Assembly: GCA_960531495.1 (NCBI GenBank)
Contig: OY482850.1
Span: 8,064,087 to 8,128,086, forward strand
Reading direction: 5' to 3'
DNA: 64,000 nt
Source of the DNA: Zeus faber
Taxonomy: Eukaryota; Chordata; Actinopteri; Zeiformes; Zeidae
How positions within the stretch are numbered: the stretch's first letter is position 1; every line of letters begins with the position of its first letter. A model generated the notes under the pieces. It searched no databases. It saw nothing but the letters and a program-made list of their open reading frames with translations, and had not been told where the DNA came from. This document shows positions 1 through 61,887 of the stretch, one piece after another. A program made the translations under genes and the position numbers.

Positions 1-8
1 ATTAACCA

Positions 9-14
9 TTTATT
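9..14 (-). promoter_or_regulatory. Candidate poly(A) signal of uqcrfs1
   Basis: AATAAA on the minus strand about 120 bases after the uqcrfs1 stop codon. It is the only canonical hexamer between the stop and the window edge. Position and strand fit, but cleavage is not shown by sequence alone. Confidence 0.4.
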
Positions 15-135
15 AGTAATTTACCAAGTAACCGCCTCAGTTTTTGAGACAAACCCATGTATAAACATACCAGCGAAGTACTATCCCGAAATCTCCCCCC
101 GGGGATGAATAAATACTTATTGTAGGGACACCAAT

Positions 136-746
136 TTAACCCACAATAACAGTGTCATCATCTGGGAATTCATAAAATGGCACCTCCAAATTTAGAGGGG
201 CGGGTCCCTTTCTAATTCTGCCTGAGGCATCATAGTGGGAGCCGTGACAAGGACAGTAGTAGCCTCCGAAGTCTCCAGCGTTGGCAATGGGCACACACCC
301 CAAATGAGTGCACACCCCAATGACAATCATCCATTTCGGGTTGAGCACACGATCATTGTCGTGCTGGGGGTCACGCAGCTCTCCCAGATTTACGGCGACC
401 TCTACGGCGATCTCCTTTTCGGAGCGGTGTCGCACAAAGAGCGGTTTGCCTCTCCACTTGAAGGTGATATTCTTGCCCTCTGGAATTTCATTCAACTTAA
501 TCTCAATTTTAGACAAGGCCAGGACATCAGCTGACGCACTCATGGAGGACACAAACTGGGACACCACCGTCTTGGCCGCATAGACGCCCACCACACTGGT
601 TGCCCCGGTGATCAGGTAGGAGAATGCCTTCCTCCCGTCGCCGCTCTCTCGAGAGGACTTGTGTGGGTCGAGGACCTCGGGGCGACGGTAGTCTGAGAAG
701 TCGGGCACCTTGATGTCTGTGTGAGCGAGGCGGATTCCAGCTGAAG
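136..746 (-). CDS. uqcrfs1: uqcrfs1 exon 2 (mature Rieske protein)
   Basis: Carries the end of the presequence, the membrane helix and the whole Rieske domain. The acceptor on the minus strand is a tandem site, ACAG then six bases then AG. The exon can therefore start at 746 or 740, both in frame, differing by two residues. The stop codon is at 138-136. Confidence 0.92.
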
Positions 747-825
747 CTGTTCATTAGGAATTGGAATAAACCAGTCAAGCCATCAGCAGATGTTGAAGGG
801 CATACAGTAAAGTTTAAAAAGGCTG

Positions 826-857
<32 letters not shown>

Positions 858-1372
858 AGGGCTGTCAAAGTTACGTTAAAGGGAGAACAATGATGGCTTG
901 CTCAATTGCTGTGGTGGAAAAATGTCATTAAATACATTCTGATAGGTTATTTTGTGTTTGTATTCTCAATAATCACATCATAATATGGCTATAGCTAAAA
1001 GCCTTTTAAATAGAAAAAAAAACAACTTTCTTCCGGGTCAAATTTGGGTAAATGCAACTACGCAATATCGTTATCGTTTGACCGTCAGAGTATAGACTAG
1101 AACAGACACAAAGGGAAAAACAAGCAAATTAAAGAAAGTTGAGTACGATGAAAATCCAGTATCATTTAGCTCAAAACGACTAGAATATATCGTGGTCTAG
1201 GTGCCACAACGCATGTTCACGCAACTCCGAAACACAGCACGACCTTACCATTGGCGCCAGCAGCCGGGACCAAATCCTTTGCCACTCGGGAGAACAGCAC
1301 GCCGTTGGCCGTGTATTTCGTGGCCTGGAGGTACGGGGAGAGAGCCCCGCAGCGAGTGGCTAATGACATCAT
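136..1372 (-). CDS. uqcrfs1: Cytochrome b-c1 complex Rieske iron-sulfur subunit, two exons
   Basis: Rieske 2Fe-2S protein of respiratory complex III, which passes electrons from ubiquinol to cytochrome c1 at the mitochondrial inner membrane. Joined exons 1372..1249 and 746..136 give 244 residues. Seen: an N-terminal presequence; the mature start around residue 49 (motif HTDIKVPDF); a membrane segment about 83-107 ([18 protein letters not shown]); and both cluster-binding boxes, CTHLGC and [12 protein letters not shown], so all four Cys/His ligands and the disulfide cysteines are present. The C-terminus VIVG is followed by TAA. The mature part comes out at 196 residues, the usual family length, but the leader is only about 48 residues against 78 in mammals. 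Either the leader is truly short or part of the 5' coding exon is misjudged. Two adjacent in-frame ATGs open the ORF. Nothing in the domain is broken. Confidence 0.93.
747..1248 (-). other. uqcrfs1 intron 1
   Basis: AT-rich intron with a (TA)n tract at 829-857. Just beyond it is a short stretch beginning AGGGCTGTCAAAG that resembles the edge of a common fish DNA-transposon repeat. No further coding segment for the missing leader residues was found on the minus strand. Confidence 0.6.
1249..1372 (-). CDS. uqcrfs1: uqcrfs1 exon 1 (mitochondrial presequence)
   Basis: Minus-strand reading opens with ATGATG and encodes a basic, hydroxylated leader ([20 protein letters not shown] and on), typical of a mitochondrial targeting peptide and of fish UQCRFS1 starts. 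It ends at a good donor, AATG|GTAAGG, in phase 1, which joins correctly to exon 2. Reading through the donor meets a stop within about nine codons, supporting the splice. Confidence 0.75.
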
Positions 1373-2361
1373 GTTCGGCGGAATCAAAGAACCATCACAA
1401 ACTCGGACGTGCGGACAAGGCGACCTTACCGCGACCAGAGCAGCCCCCCGTGCGCTGCTCTTTTCTCGGTTCGGTGGGAAACAGCGTCCGCTGCTGCAAA
1501 GGGTTCCACAACACCGGAAGCGTTTCGCTCACGATCCTCCGCTAATCCCGTTTTCCGTTGTGTTTTTAGGTTGAACATATTACCGTTGTAACGGGATGAA
1601 TAGTAGAGTTGGGACGCCTGGTACAACGTGTCGATGCCTGTTTCGCACTTATAAAGCGCACGGTGTCAACAGTGTTGTTGTTGTTGTTGTTTTGTTTTTT
1701 TGAATGAATGAATTAACCAGCGTGGCATGTACGTGCTCATACAAATACAACATCAATTGTCCCACATATTCTTTTATCTTGTTTGAAATGGCACTTTTGT
1801 CTTTATCAGTTTTTTTTAATTTATTTATTTCATTGGTTGTTCTATATAATGGATTTTAAATGATTGAAATACATTTGTGTATGAAATGAGCTGTACAAAT
1901 ACACATAAACTCCCCTTTCTAACTCCCCTATAAAAGTAATCGACTGATATAGGATATTTAATTAATGGCAGAAGAGTGGGAGAGGATATTGAGCTCACAA
2001 GTGGAAAGAGGATGCATTGGCCTACTGGGTCATCACACGACACACAATTTGCAAATACTTTTTCTAAATAAAAACCTGTAAATCAATAACATCTAGAGGA
2101 CAGAGGGACAACGTTTTGGCGGATCAGAGAAAAAAAAAAAGTCATCATCAGTGGGAACTGATCATGAAATGGTTTTATTTTTTTAATTATTTTCCTTTCT
2201 CCCGTCTCACCACACTCCCCACTCAGATTAAATACGTGTCACATAAAACTTTTTTAATTTAACTGTGAAGGAAACATTAAAAAAAAACCATACGTGTTTA
2301 TAATGCCAATACTACTCCGAAGCAGGCATTCGATTCCTCAATTGATTATGGCTTATACTGC

Positions 2362-2600
2362 CTTCATAGATTCAAGATTCAAGATTTTTATTCGTCACTT
2401 ACATATACATACTTTCATACATATATGCAGTGAAATGTAATGTAACGCACCCGGTGATAACACACAATATGTCCTCGGAAAAATTTCTAATAGCCCAACT
2501 AACTGACTCCTAAAACGTAATACAGTAAGTCGAATACTTATAGAAGAAAATAGAAATATATAGAATAAAATAAAATACAATAAAAATAAAATGAAATAAA
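2362..2600 (+). repeat. Dispersed repeat, family A copy 1
   Basis: Begins with TTCAAGATTCAAGA, continues with TGCAGTGAAATGTAATG and ACGCACCCGGTGAT, and ends in an A/T-rich tail of AATAAAATAAAAT type. The same order of motifs occurs at 9953-10160 on the same strand, so this is an interspersed element, probably the 3' part of a retroposon. Family name not assigned. Confidence 0.7.
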
Positions 2601-2798
2601 ATGGACCAGATAAGAGGGAATATGCTTGATGTATATGGAATATAGCGTTATAGCGTTTGCTTTCATTGAAACAAATAACTCAAATGCAGTCGAAACATCG
2701 GAAAATCCATACGAAAAACACGGAGCCTTCTTATAGGTTTTCATTGCGCGCCATGCGCTCGAAACGGTGCGGAGCGACCGACTGTTGCGACGGTCTCC

Positions 2799-2885
2799 GG
2801 GTGGAGCGGCCGCCCTCACGGACCACCGGGTGGAGCGGCCGCCCTCACGGACCACCGGGTGGAGCGGCCGCCCTCACGGACCACC
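2799..2885 (+). repeat. 29-bp minisatellite, three identical units
   Basis: Three perfect head-to-tail copies of a 29-base GC-rich unit starting GGGTGGAGCGGCCGCC, with a partial fourth start at 2886. Each unit contains a NotI-like GCGGCCGC and several CpGs. It lies in the CpG-rich block about 400 bases before the rxylt1 start codon. Confidence 0.9.
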
Positions 2886-3209
2886 GGGTGTCGCCGTGCT
2901 CTCCCTTTTCCGTCCGGCTGAACGGGAGGGCAGCTTCGGCTTTTGTTCCCCGGCACAAACCGGAAGCCTCCGTCCGCACGTCGCTCCAGGAAGCGTCTAA
3001 CTCAAAATTCACTAATATCCCGACTTGTTTTTTTTTTTTTTGCTGAATAAATTACCATTTAGAGCAAACAAATTACTTTAACCATAAAGTTAAAAAAAAT
3101 ATATATGTATATATGTTAGGTAATTAATAGACTTAAAGTAATACTGAGCAATTGGGCACAGGCATTCGTGTAGGGCAGTCGCACACAGGGGGTCCGCGCG
3201 ATGTAAACA

Positions 3210-3287
3210 ATGCAGGAAAGGACTTTCCGCGAAGCTGTGGGTAAAACGCACAATGGTGACGTGAGAGAGAAAACCACAAAAACATGA
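3210..3287 (+). other. Upstream ORF overlapping the rxylt1 start
   Basis: ATG at 3210 opens a 25-codon reading frame whose TGA (3285-3287) overlaps the rxylt1 ATG as ATGA. Two other upstream ATGs sit beside it: a minimal start-stop ATGTAA at 3201-3206, and a four-codon ORF at 3253-3264. They matter only if the transcript starts upstream of 3200, which the sequence does not show. Confidence 0.45.
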
Positions 3288-3431
3288 AAATACCGAAAAG
3301 AAAACTCTTCCTCTTGGTAGTTTTCGCCTACGTGGCATTTTCACTCTACGCCGCGTACAGCGTGTTCTTCAGCACCAAAGTCATCTCCCGGGTCCACAGG
3401 GTGGTGAAGAAGAACACCGCAGGCCCCCCGG
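3284..3431 (+). CDS. rxylt1: rxylt1 exon 1 (membrane anchor)
   Basis: Start [20 protein letters not shown]. The exon must end in phase 1 to join exon 2 without a stop, which selects the donor GG|GTACGG at 3432. The better-looking GTAAGG five bases on (3437) would end in phase 0 and run into TAG in exon 2. Confidence 0.82.
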
Positions 3432-4323
3432 GTACGGTAAGGGCGCGTTGCTCGACGCAGCGCCGCGCTTGTTGTTAATATTAACGATAATAACGACAGC
3501 AACGACAACAACAATAAGATTGATAATAATGAAGCCGGATCGATTTTTTTTCCGTTCACACAGGCGGTGCGGTCGCGCCGTTCATAGAAGACGAGGAATG
3601 GAACCCGTGGGAGGAGGAAGAAGTGGAATACAACTCCGCTTTGAACAGGAAGAGGGAGGCTTTCCAGCAGTACCTGGGGCACCTGAGGAGGAGCAGCCCC
3701 AAGAGACACAAGGTCCAGATCTGGGGCAAAGCTGCTATAGGTGAGCCTGCGTTTGATAGAAGTTCAAATAACGTCCCTTTCTGCTTAGAGCTCGGAGAGA
3801 AGACCCGTCTCTCACTCTTGACTTGAGCATTTTTTTTTTTCCCCAATATCTTTTTTATTTTATTATATTGTGTGTATTTTTGCTACCCGTGTCCAATCTC
3901 CTCTGTTTATTGTTTGTGAAGACCAGGATCACGCCGTATATTTCTCTCTCTCTCTCAAAAAAAAAAGGAAATCCTTGTCATTCCCAAGTAACGATCCAAA
4001 ATATACTACCAGAACAATTGCCTAATTAAAAAAAAAATATCTCCATATTTGTCGTTCCATGGCATTCAGCAGACCTGATGCCTTATGTCAAGGGGGACTT
4101 AAATCTGTGATATTCACTCATCTCTAAAATATGTATATACAAAATGTGCTATGAGAGGGTCTAAGTGGCAGTATGAATGAACGTTTACTGGGAATAAACA
4201 TCAATATAGTGGATATTTTTGTACATGATGAACAATAACTAGACACACAACAGCATGGACCTGGCTAATAACGAGTGGATTAGTCTAACTTGTTACAGTG
4301 TTACTACAATATATTGCACAGTA

Positions 4324-4376
<53 letters not shown>

Positions 4377-6682
4377 AGAGTCAGTGTATGGCAGGGGGCC
4401 TGTTTGTAGGCCCCACTGCCATGGGATTTTAACAGTTGGCTTTTCAACTTGGCTTAGTTTTAAGACATAGCATTCATTTAGATGGTCATGCTTTCATACT
4501 TTTTATGTGGTGACAAAGAGAAGTTGATCTCTCCATTCTTTACCTCAGGACTTTACTTGTGGGAGCATATTCTGGAGGGGCCACTTAACCCTTCAGACAA
4601 GGTAGCACAATGGAGAGAAGGCGAGCTTCAGTCGAGCAATATCGATTTCAGGTAATCCATAAATAGCAAGAATAATAAGACACAAGAACTGTCAGGTCTT
4701 GCATGAAAATGCGCCACGGGATGGGATGGTTGCTACATCTCGACCGTATCTCCAAAGCTTCTACACAGGCCCTGCAGTGATCCAGGGGCATGTCCCCCTG
4801 GACATGAACAGCCTGGTTCTGGTGCTGAACGGCCGCGAACAGCAGAAGGTCTCCTACTCCGTCCGATGGCTGGAGCATGTCCACGCCCTGGTGCAGGCCC
4901 ACACCGTTTCCCATGTGGCCGTGGTGCTGCTGGGCAACGAGCACTGCAACAACGACTGGATCGGTCCCTTCCTGACGAGAAACGGGGGCTTTGTGGAGCT
5001 GCTGTTTGTGGTCTACGACAGCCCCTGGGTCAATGACAAAGATGTTTTCCAATGGCCGCTCGGCGTTGCCACGTACGTGTGCTTTGTTGTGGTGGTGGAT
5101 TGGTATGTGGGTAATAATACATCAGCCCAAACGTTTTGTGATCATTTCGCTGCTTTTATCTCAAATGTTAATCTGATCCGAGCCTTATCTCCCTGAATCT
5201 CTGCAGATACAGACAGTTCCCCGTGGTCCGACCGGACTCCCAGATGGTCACCTCCATCAGGCCGTACCTCTGCAACTTCCTGGGAACCGTTTACAAAAAC
5301 TCCTCAAGAGAAACGCTCATGCAGGTCCTGAAACAAGCTGGCCTTGAAAAAGACTGTATCACCACTGCGAGGGAAAAGTAAGACATCACTCTTGGTTACT
5401 GATTTCTCAGTCAAATGTCACAAATGAGCCCCGCCCCCCCGCAAGTCATACGCTCGGTATGTTCGCATGCACACGTAATTCGGAACAATGGCGATTAACC
5501 AGAACAAGATGATATTTTGAATAAGGCATTTCCGTGTTTCGATTCCTTCAATGAATCTGGTTTATCAGGCACGGCTCATTCAAAATACTCAGCGAAAGTT
5601 GAGAAGTCCGGTTGTGAGCCGAGGAAGCGGCCTAAGCTGTTTTTCGGTTAGGGTTAGAGTGTGCACGCGAATATTTGACCCTTTGGTGCATATGCAGAAT
5701 TAACACAGCAGAAAAAAATCTGATTAAGGTGCATACGTGCCACAGTCAAACAGAATATGATCAAATAACCGAGGCCCGTCAATCAGAAGATACAGCCAAA
5801 GTGATTTTTGCAGTGCAGCGGCAATAGCTTATCTCAAAAAGTAGGCAACAATAATAATAATAATCATAATAATAAAGCAGCGGAAGAAACAACAAGTAAA
5901 GAAAATGGCAATTTATGGAAAATGTGGAAATACACAATAAAATATCGCAATATACATGAAAACTAATGATAAAGAATAACATATATATAACCAAAAAAGA
6001 ATACCAGGAAAAACAATGACAAAGAAAACAAATAACTAAATAAAACATGACCCAGAACACCCTCCCCCAAAACATAAAAAAAATTCCAGGGTTTATTCGG
6101 ATCAGATATGAAGACATAAACAAGTAAATAGTTCTGTGTCATAAAGGTACAAATGACTTTTATCTTTTAACTTTTCTCAAGTTTAGTATTGGAAACATAA
6201 CTGTGACGTGTTCAGTAGTAAACCCATGGCTGGCGCACATTGCCCCCCTCCCCTCTCCCATCCTCAGGTGGCTCCCTCAGGAGACGGCCAACAGCCTGAG
6301 CCGCTACCAGGCTGCTCTGGCCCAGAGCGACCTGACGCTGTGCCCGGTCGGCGTCAACGCGGAATGCTACCGGATCTACGAGGCGTGCTCATACGCTTCC
6401 GTCCCGGTTGTCGAAGACGTCGGGACCCCGGGGTCCTGCGCCGCCGGGCCCGGCTCCCCGCTGCGTCTACTCAAAGCCGCCGGAGCGCCCTTCATCTTCC
6501 TCGGGGACTGGGGGGAACTGCCAGCTGTCCTGGAGAAGGAGAGGACGCTGAGCCAAGAGCAGAGGGTGGACAGGAGGAGGCGGCTGCTCGAGTGGTACGC
6601 CGGCTTCCGGCGGCAGATGAAGGAAAGGTTCACCGAGGCCATAGAGGAGACCTTTTTCCGAAACGGTGGCCACCGAGGTTAG
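3284..6682 (+). CDS. rxylt1: Ribitol-5-phosphate xylosyltransferase 1 (TMEM5), six exons, complete
   Basis: Golgi type II membrane glycosyltransferase. In the known family it transfers xylose from UDP-xylose to ribitol-5-phosphate on the core M3 glycan of alpha-dystroglycan, a step needed before matriglycan synthesis. Exons 3284-3431, 3564-3740, 4549-4651, 4758-5072, 5207-5377 and 6268-6682 join in phase to 442 residues, against 443 in human. Seen: a short basic cytoplasmic tail, then a single membrane anchor about 8-30 ([20 protein letters not shown]). The acidic EEWNPW is near 60, [10 protein letters not shown] about 99-109, VLLGNEHC near 203 and [16 protein letters not shown] about 230-245. 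The exostosin-like block [18 protein letters not shown] near 329-347 is followed by PVVEDV. No frameshift or missing motif. srgap1 follows on the same strand, as in human. Confidence 0.95.
3564..3740 (+). CDS. rxylt1: rxylt1 exon 2
   Basis: Acceptor TTCACACAG and donor ATAG|GTGAGC. Encodes the acidic stem containing [10 protein letters not shown] and the conserved VQIWGKAAI. Confidence 0.93.
4326..4374 (+). repeat. (TG)n microsatellite in rxylt1 intron 2
   Basis: Uninterrupted TG dinucleotide array of about 24 units, roughly 175 bases before exon 3. Confidence 0.97.
4549..4651 (+). CDS. rxylt1: rxylt1 exon 3
   Basis: Acceptor TACCTCAG and donor TTCAG|GTAATC, phase 1 in and phase 2 out. Encodes [17 protein letters not shown] and AQWREG, conserved in the human protein. 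Confidence 0.93.
4758..5072 (+). CDS. rxylt1: rxylt1 exon 4
   Basis: The acceptor is the AAAG at 4754-4757, chosen because it alone restores phase and gives [14 protein letters not shown], matching the human junction. An upstream CAG at 4693-4695 would be out of phase. Donor CCAC|GTACGT. Holds [13 protein letters not shown] and the [19 protein letters not shown] block. Confidence 0.9.
5207..5377 (+). CDS. rxylt1: rxylt1 exon 5
   Basis: Acceptor CTCTGCAG and donor GAAAA|GTAAGA. Encodes YRQFPVV, the conserved [17 protein letters not shown] segment and a variable stretch that ends TTAREK. Confidence 0.94.
6268..6682 (+). CDS. rxylt1: rxylt1 exon 6 and stop
   Basis: Acceptor CATCCTCAG. Encodes the catalytic-domain end with [36 protein letters not shown] and a basic helical C-terminus. 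Stop TAG at 6680-6682. Confidence 0.95.
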
Positions 6683-6775
6683 GGAACGACCCGGGTCGTT
6701 CTCATGTGGAGCCACCGTAAAACATATTCCTAATGAATTGATTCACATATTCACAGAGAATGTGAAATAATTAAT

Positions 6776-7242
6776 TTAAATGTGAAAGTACACATCAATA
6801 TTTGGCCCACTTAGTTGTTTTTACCGATCACATTATTTTAGTGTTTTTTCTGTGCTTTTATTATAAAAAAGAAATCATGACCGTAATGCATCCAGACAAT
6901 TTAAGATTGCTGTTACGGTAATGAATGCACTTTAGCTTATCTTAGCTTAGCTTAGTGTAAAATGGCAAAACACACAATGATGTACTCCATCTACTACATA
7001 CCATCACTACACTTTCCTGTTATCATATTTAAAATGTATATTTCTTAAAAAGAATATGACGAACTTACAACTACTACATTGTTACGGTAGTGTGCCCACA
7101 GTACTGTAAGTCTTTTTTTGCGGGACGCATTACGGTAATTCATTTATTGATAAGAAAGGCACAGAAAAAAAACACTAAAATAAAATATCAGTTAAAAACA
7201 ACTAAGTGTGCCATATGGTACAAGTGTATTTCAATAATTTAA
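6776..7242. repeat. Long imperfect inverted repeat
   Basis: Arms 6776-6893 and 7122-7242 are reverse complements with scattered mismatches. The exact shared cores include CACTTAGTTGTTTTTA, TATTTTAGTG, TCTGTGC and a CCGTAATGC/GCATTACGG pair. The spacer is about 230 bases. It could be a MITE with long terminal inverted repeats or a foldback element. It lies 94 bases after the rxylt1 stop, with no AATAAA before it, so it is probably transcribed in the 3' UTR. Confidence 0.8.
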
Positions 7243-7499
7243 TATCTGGTGCACATTGACACCTGCTGCCTGAATGCTTTTGTTTTCGGCTCAGCCTTCA
7301 TTTAGTCCTCCCTTTAGTCGGTCATCTTAGTGGTTTGAAATCGATTTTTGTTTTTATAATGTTTCAAAAGAGTATAGTCTAAAAAGATTCAAGATTCAAG
7401 TTCATTCAGAAGACAAAGGAGAGACATTTTGGATGTCATGATAGTAAAATCTAAGACTCGTTGAAATGAGGAAATAATTGGCTGAGGAACACTTCTTAC

Positions 7500-7645
7500 C
7501 CTTCTTTTAATTGATTTGATTCTTATTATTTTATTATTCTGCTTTGTGAATGCATTTCTATATCGGATGTCCTTTGTTTAATGGAAAGCACTTTGAGTTA
7601 CATGTCGTGTCTGAAAGTTGCTATATGAATAAAGGTTATTATTAT
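7500..7645 (+). repeat. LINE/SINE-like 3' tail fragment
   Basis: Contains AAAGCACTTTGAGTTACATG, then TGCTATATGAATAAAGGTTATTATTAT. This is the characteristic tail of fish L2/CR1-type retroposons (GCACTTTGAG, GCTATATAAATAAAG, ATT repeats). Only the tail is recognisable. Confidence 0.55.
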
Positions 7646-8255
7646 ATGATCAATTCATTCGGGACACGTTTTACAGAGGTTTCATGAGAGTGACCTAACA
7701 AAAGACCTACAGTTTAATGCTTGTTTGAGTTGTTGCCTGCGTGGAAAAATATTCTACTGGTGTTTAGATTCTGTTGGTGTAATATTTCCGTGAAGGTTAC
7801 AGGGGAAAAAAAAAAAGTTAAATGGATTTTAGTGAACGTTGAGAGTTTTTCCACATAATGCCCCATGAGGCTCCTACATATTTGTTATTTAAATGTTTAC
7901 ATTGACGGTGTACCAAGGCCATTTGAGACAATGAATGATTAACTGCCTTTTCAATGTCTTGTGTTACTTTGAATATACTTTTATACCTATGTTTCTACAT
8001 AGTCAATGTTGTGATTTTTTTAAGTGCATCGATCCTTTAGAAAATCCTTGGAATGAAATTGCCCAATTGAATTTGGTGGAAAATGTTTTCTAAGCTTAGA
8101 TTGTATCGGGTACGTTGTGTTACAGCAAAAAAAAAAAAGCTCTATTTTTTTTCTCTGTTATTCCTTGACAAAAAAAAAAAAAAGTGATAATATTGTTTCT
8201 GGTGTACATGGCTGTCAAATCTGAACGTTGTAGTGCATGGACGTCAACACAGTGC

Positions 8256-8261
8256 AATAAA
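8256..8261 (+). promoter_or_regulatory. Candidate poly(A) signal of rxylt1
   Basis: AATAAA followed within 15 bases by a GT-rich stretch, before the srgap1 promoter region. Would give a 3' UTR of about 1.6 kb. Confidence 0.4.
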
Positions 8262-8667
8262 ATGATTGTGATGGATTGACCTGTTCTCCATTCTTCCCGC
8301 AGAGGGCGCCGTGGACTAGTGAGTCCACTGCGCTCGAACGAGCAAAAATAGTTCTTTCGACAACCTGGCACTTTGTGGAAGATGTTACGTTGGATGAATT
8401 AAAATAGATGATAAAAAAAAAAAGATTAAAAGAAAAAAAGATGTTCAAATCAAATCGTTTACTTGGGCGAGAGTGTGGAAATGTGAATGAAAATCGAAAG
8501 CGAAATGGCTTTTATTTTCAGTCGTATCGGTACGAGTCCTGCGCAACAGCACGTTTTCATAATAAACGCAATGATTTATCAACGAATACAAAAGTTTTCG
8601 GTTTTGCGGTGTTCACCAGCGGTTAACGCGACACATTCATTGGGGCGATTTTTGGAAACGCGCGCCT

Positions 8668-8723
8668 GCGTGTGTGTGTGCGTGTGTGTGCGTGTGTGTG
8701 TGCGTGTGTGTGCGTGTGTGTGC

Positions 8724-8775
<52 letters not shown>

Positions 8776-8783
8776 GTGTGTGC
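8668..8783 (+). repeat. (TG)n microsatellite with CG interruptions, upstream of srgap1
   Basis: TG array broken by periodic TGCG units, at the edge of the GC-rich srgap1 5' region. Confidence 0.95.
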
Positions 8784-8789
8784 TTGCGT

Positions 8790-9347
8790 AGCGCCGATCC
8801 CTCCCTCTCCGCTTCTTCTCCGGAGCCGCAGCCTGATCCTGGGAGAGAGGGAAGTGCGGGAGTGCGGAGCGGCCCCCCAAACCCCCCCCTCCACCACCAC
8901 CACCACCACCACCACCCCCCCCCAAAAAAAAAAGAAATCGGGCTTTACACCAATAAACTTGATCGCTGACGCAACTTTGCGGGCAAACCGGAACCGGTAG
9001 CGGAGTCCGCGGCCAACGGGAGTCTCCAACTTGCCGCTGCTGCCCGGTTCGATCCGCGGATCCCAGCCCCGGATCGGAGTGGATCCATCGGGTCGAGCAG
9101 CGACGCCGCATCGGCCCCTCCAGTCCGGCGCCTCCGGAACAATGCGGGGCTAGGTCGTGCGCTCCCCCCGCTTGGAAGTTTATTATTAGTGCGATTTTCC
9201 TTTTTTTTGTGTGTGTGTGTGTGCGTGTCTCCGCCGCCTCCGCTCGGGTGCCGTCCCGCTTGTTGACAAATACTTTATCTTTGTTTCTTCACCCCCCCCC
9301 CCCCCCCCGCCGACAAGTTCGCCGCTCGCCGCACAGAAGCAGCGAAA
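8790..9347 (+). promoter_or_regulatory. srgap1 promoter / 5' UTR, CpG-rich
   Basis: GC- and CpG-rich block directly before the srgap1 start codon, with a (CCA)n run, poly-C tracts and a tiny upstream ORF (ATG at 9142, stop at 9151). Consistent with a CpG-island promoter. No TATA box is evident and the start site cannot be placed. Confidence 0.55.
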
Positions 9348-61152
<51,805 letters not shown>

Positions 61153-61154
61153 GT

Positions 61155-61270
<116 letters not shown>

Positions 61271-61756
61271 CGCGCACACACGGTACTTGACGAAGTGAGT
61301 TAACTTCAGTCAGAAGTCACTCAAGGTGAGGAGGAGACAAGGAAACAGTGGAAACCTCTTTTGAGAGCTATGAATTTGTAGCTGGCTCAGGTGCAGACAC
61401 TCCTTCCCCTCGCTGTCGTACCTTGCAGGTAGCAATCAATCTCGCACCGTGAAGCCTCAATTTTTTCTCCCTCGCAGTGGCAGAATTCGCCGTGTTTTCT
61501 ATTGTACACCCCGCCCCACTCTGCTCCATGTTTTTTTTGGGGGGCTTTTTTGGCACTGGAGCCACATCTCGGGGTCAGGGGCGGCTTTGTTTTAATTTGT
61601 CTGTGGCATGCCTGAGTGACTCCTAAGTAGGGGGAGGGGGCACTGGGGTGAGGGCGATGGGAAAGAAATTACAATGCCTGCCACCACTTTCACCGAGCAC
61701 AATAACCTACGTTGAGCTAACTTCTGTATCACATCTGACCCGGTTCCGCTCTGTGA

Positions 61757-61887
<131 letters not shown>

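Larger units (their letters stand above)
1373..3283. other. Divergent intergenic region between uqcrfs1 and rxylt1
   Basis: Must hold the promoters of two head-to-head genes. The first 250 bases next to uqcrfs1 are CpG-containing and probably its promoter/5' UTR. The middle is AT-rich with a dispersed repeat (about 2362-2600). Bases 2740-3000 are strongly CpG-rich and include a 29-bp minisatellite. The last 130 bases before rxylt1 are moderately GC-rich with several upstream ATGs and a CRE-like TGACGTGA. Confidence 0.55.
6683..8640. other. rxylt1 3' flank / intergenic region before srgap1
   Basis: AT-rich, no coding sequence. Contains a long imperfect inverted repeat (6776-7242), a retroposon-like tail (7500-7645) and two possible poly(A) signals. 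One is at 7628-7633, inside that tail. The other is AATAAA at 8256-8261, followed by a TGATTGTGATGG GT-rich run, and is the better candidate for the rxylt1 3' end. Confidence 0.5.

Noticed and set aside
760-1248. Possible middle exon of uqcrfs1 to restore a normal-length leader
   Set aside because: Searched on the minus strand for a basic leader segment such as the conserved RPFLSRESL-type stretch; nothing found in this AT-rich sequence.
4696-4757. Earlier acceptor for rxylt1 exon 4 giving extra residues [19 protein letters not shown]
   Set aside because: It is out of phase with exon 3, and the extra residues have no counterpart in the human protein.
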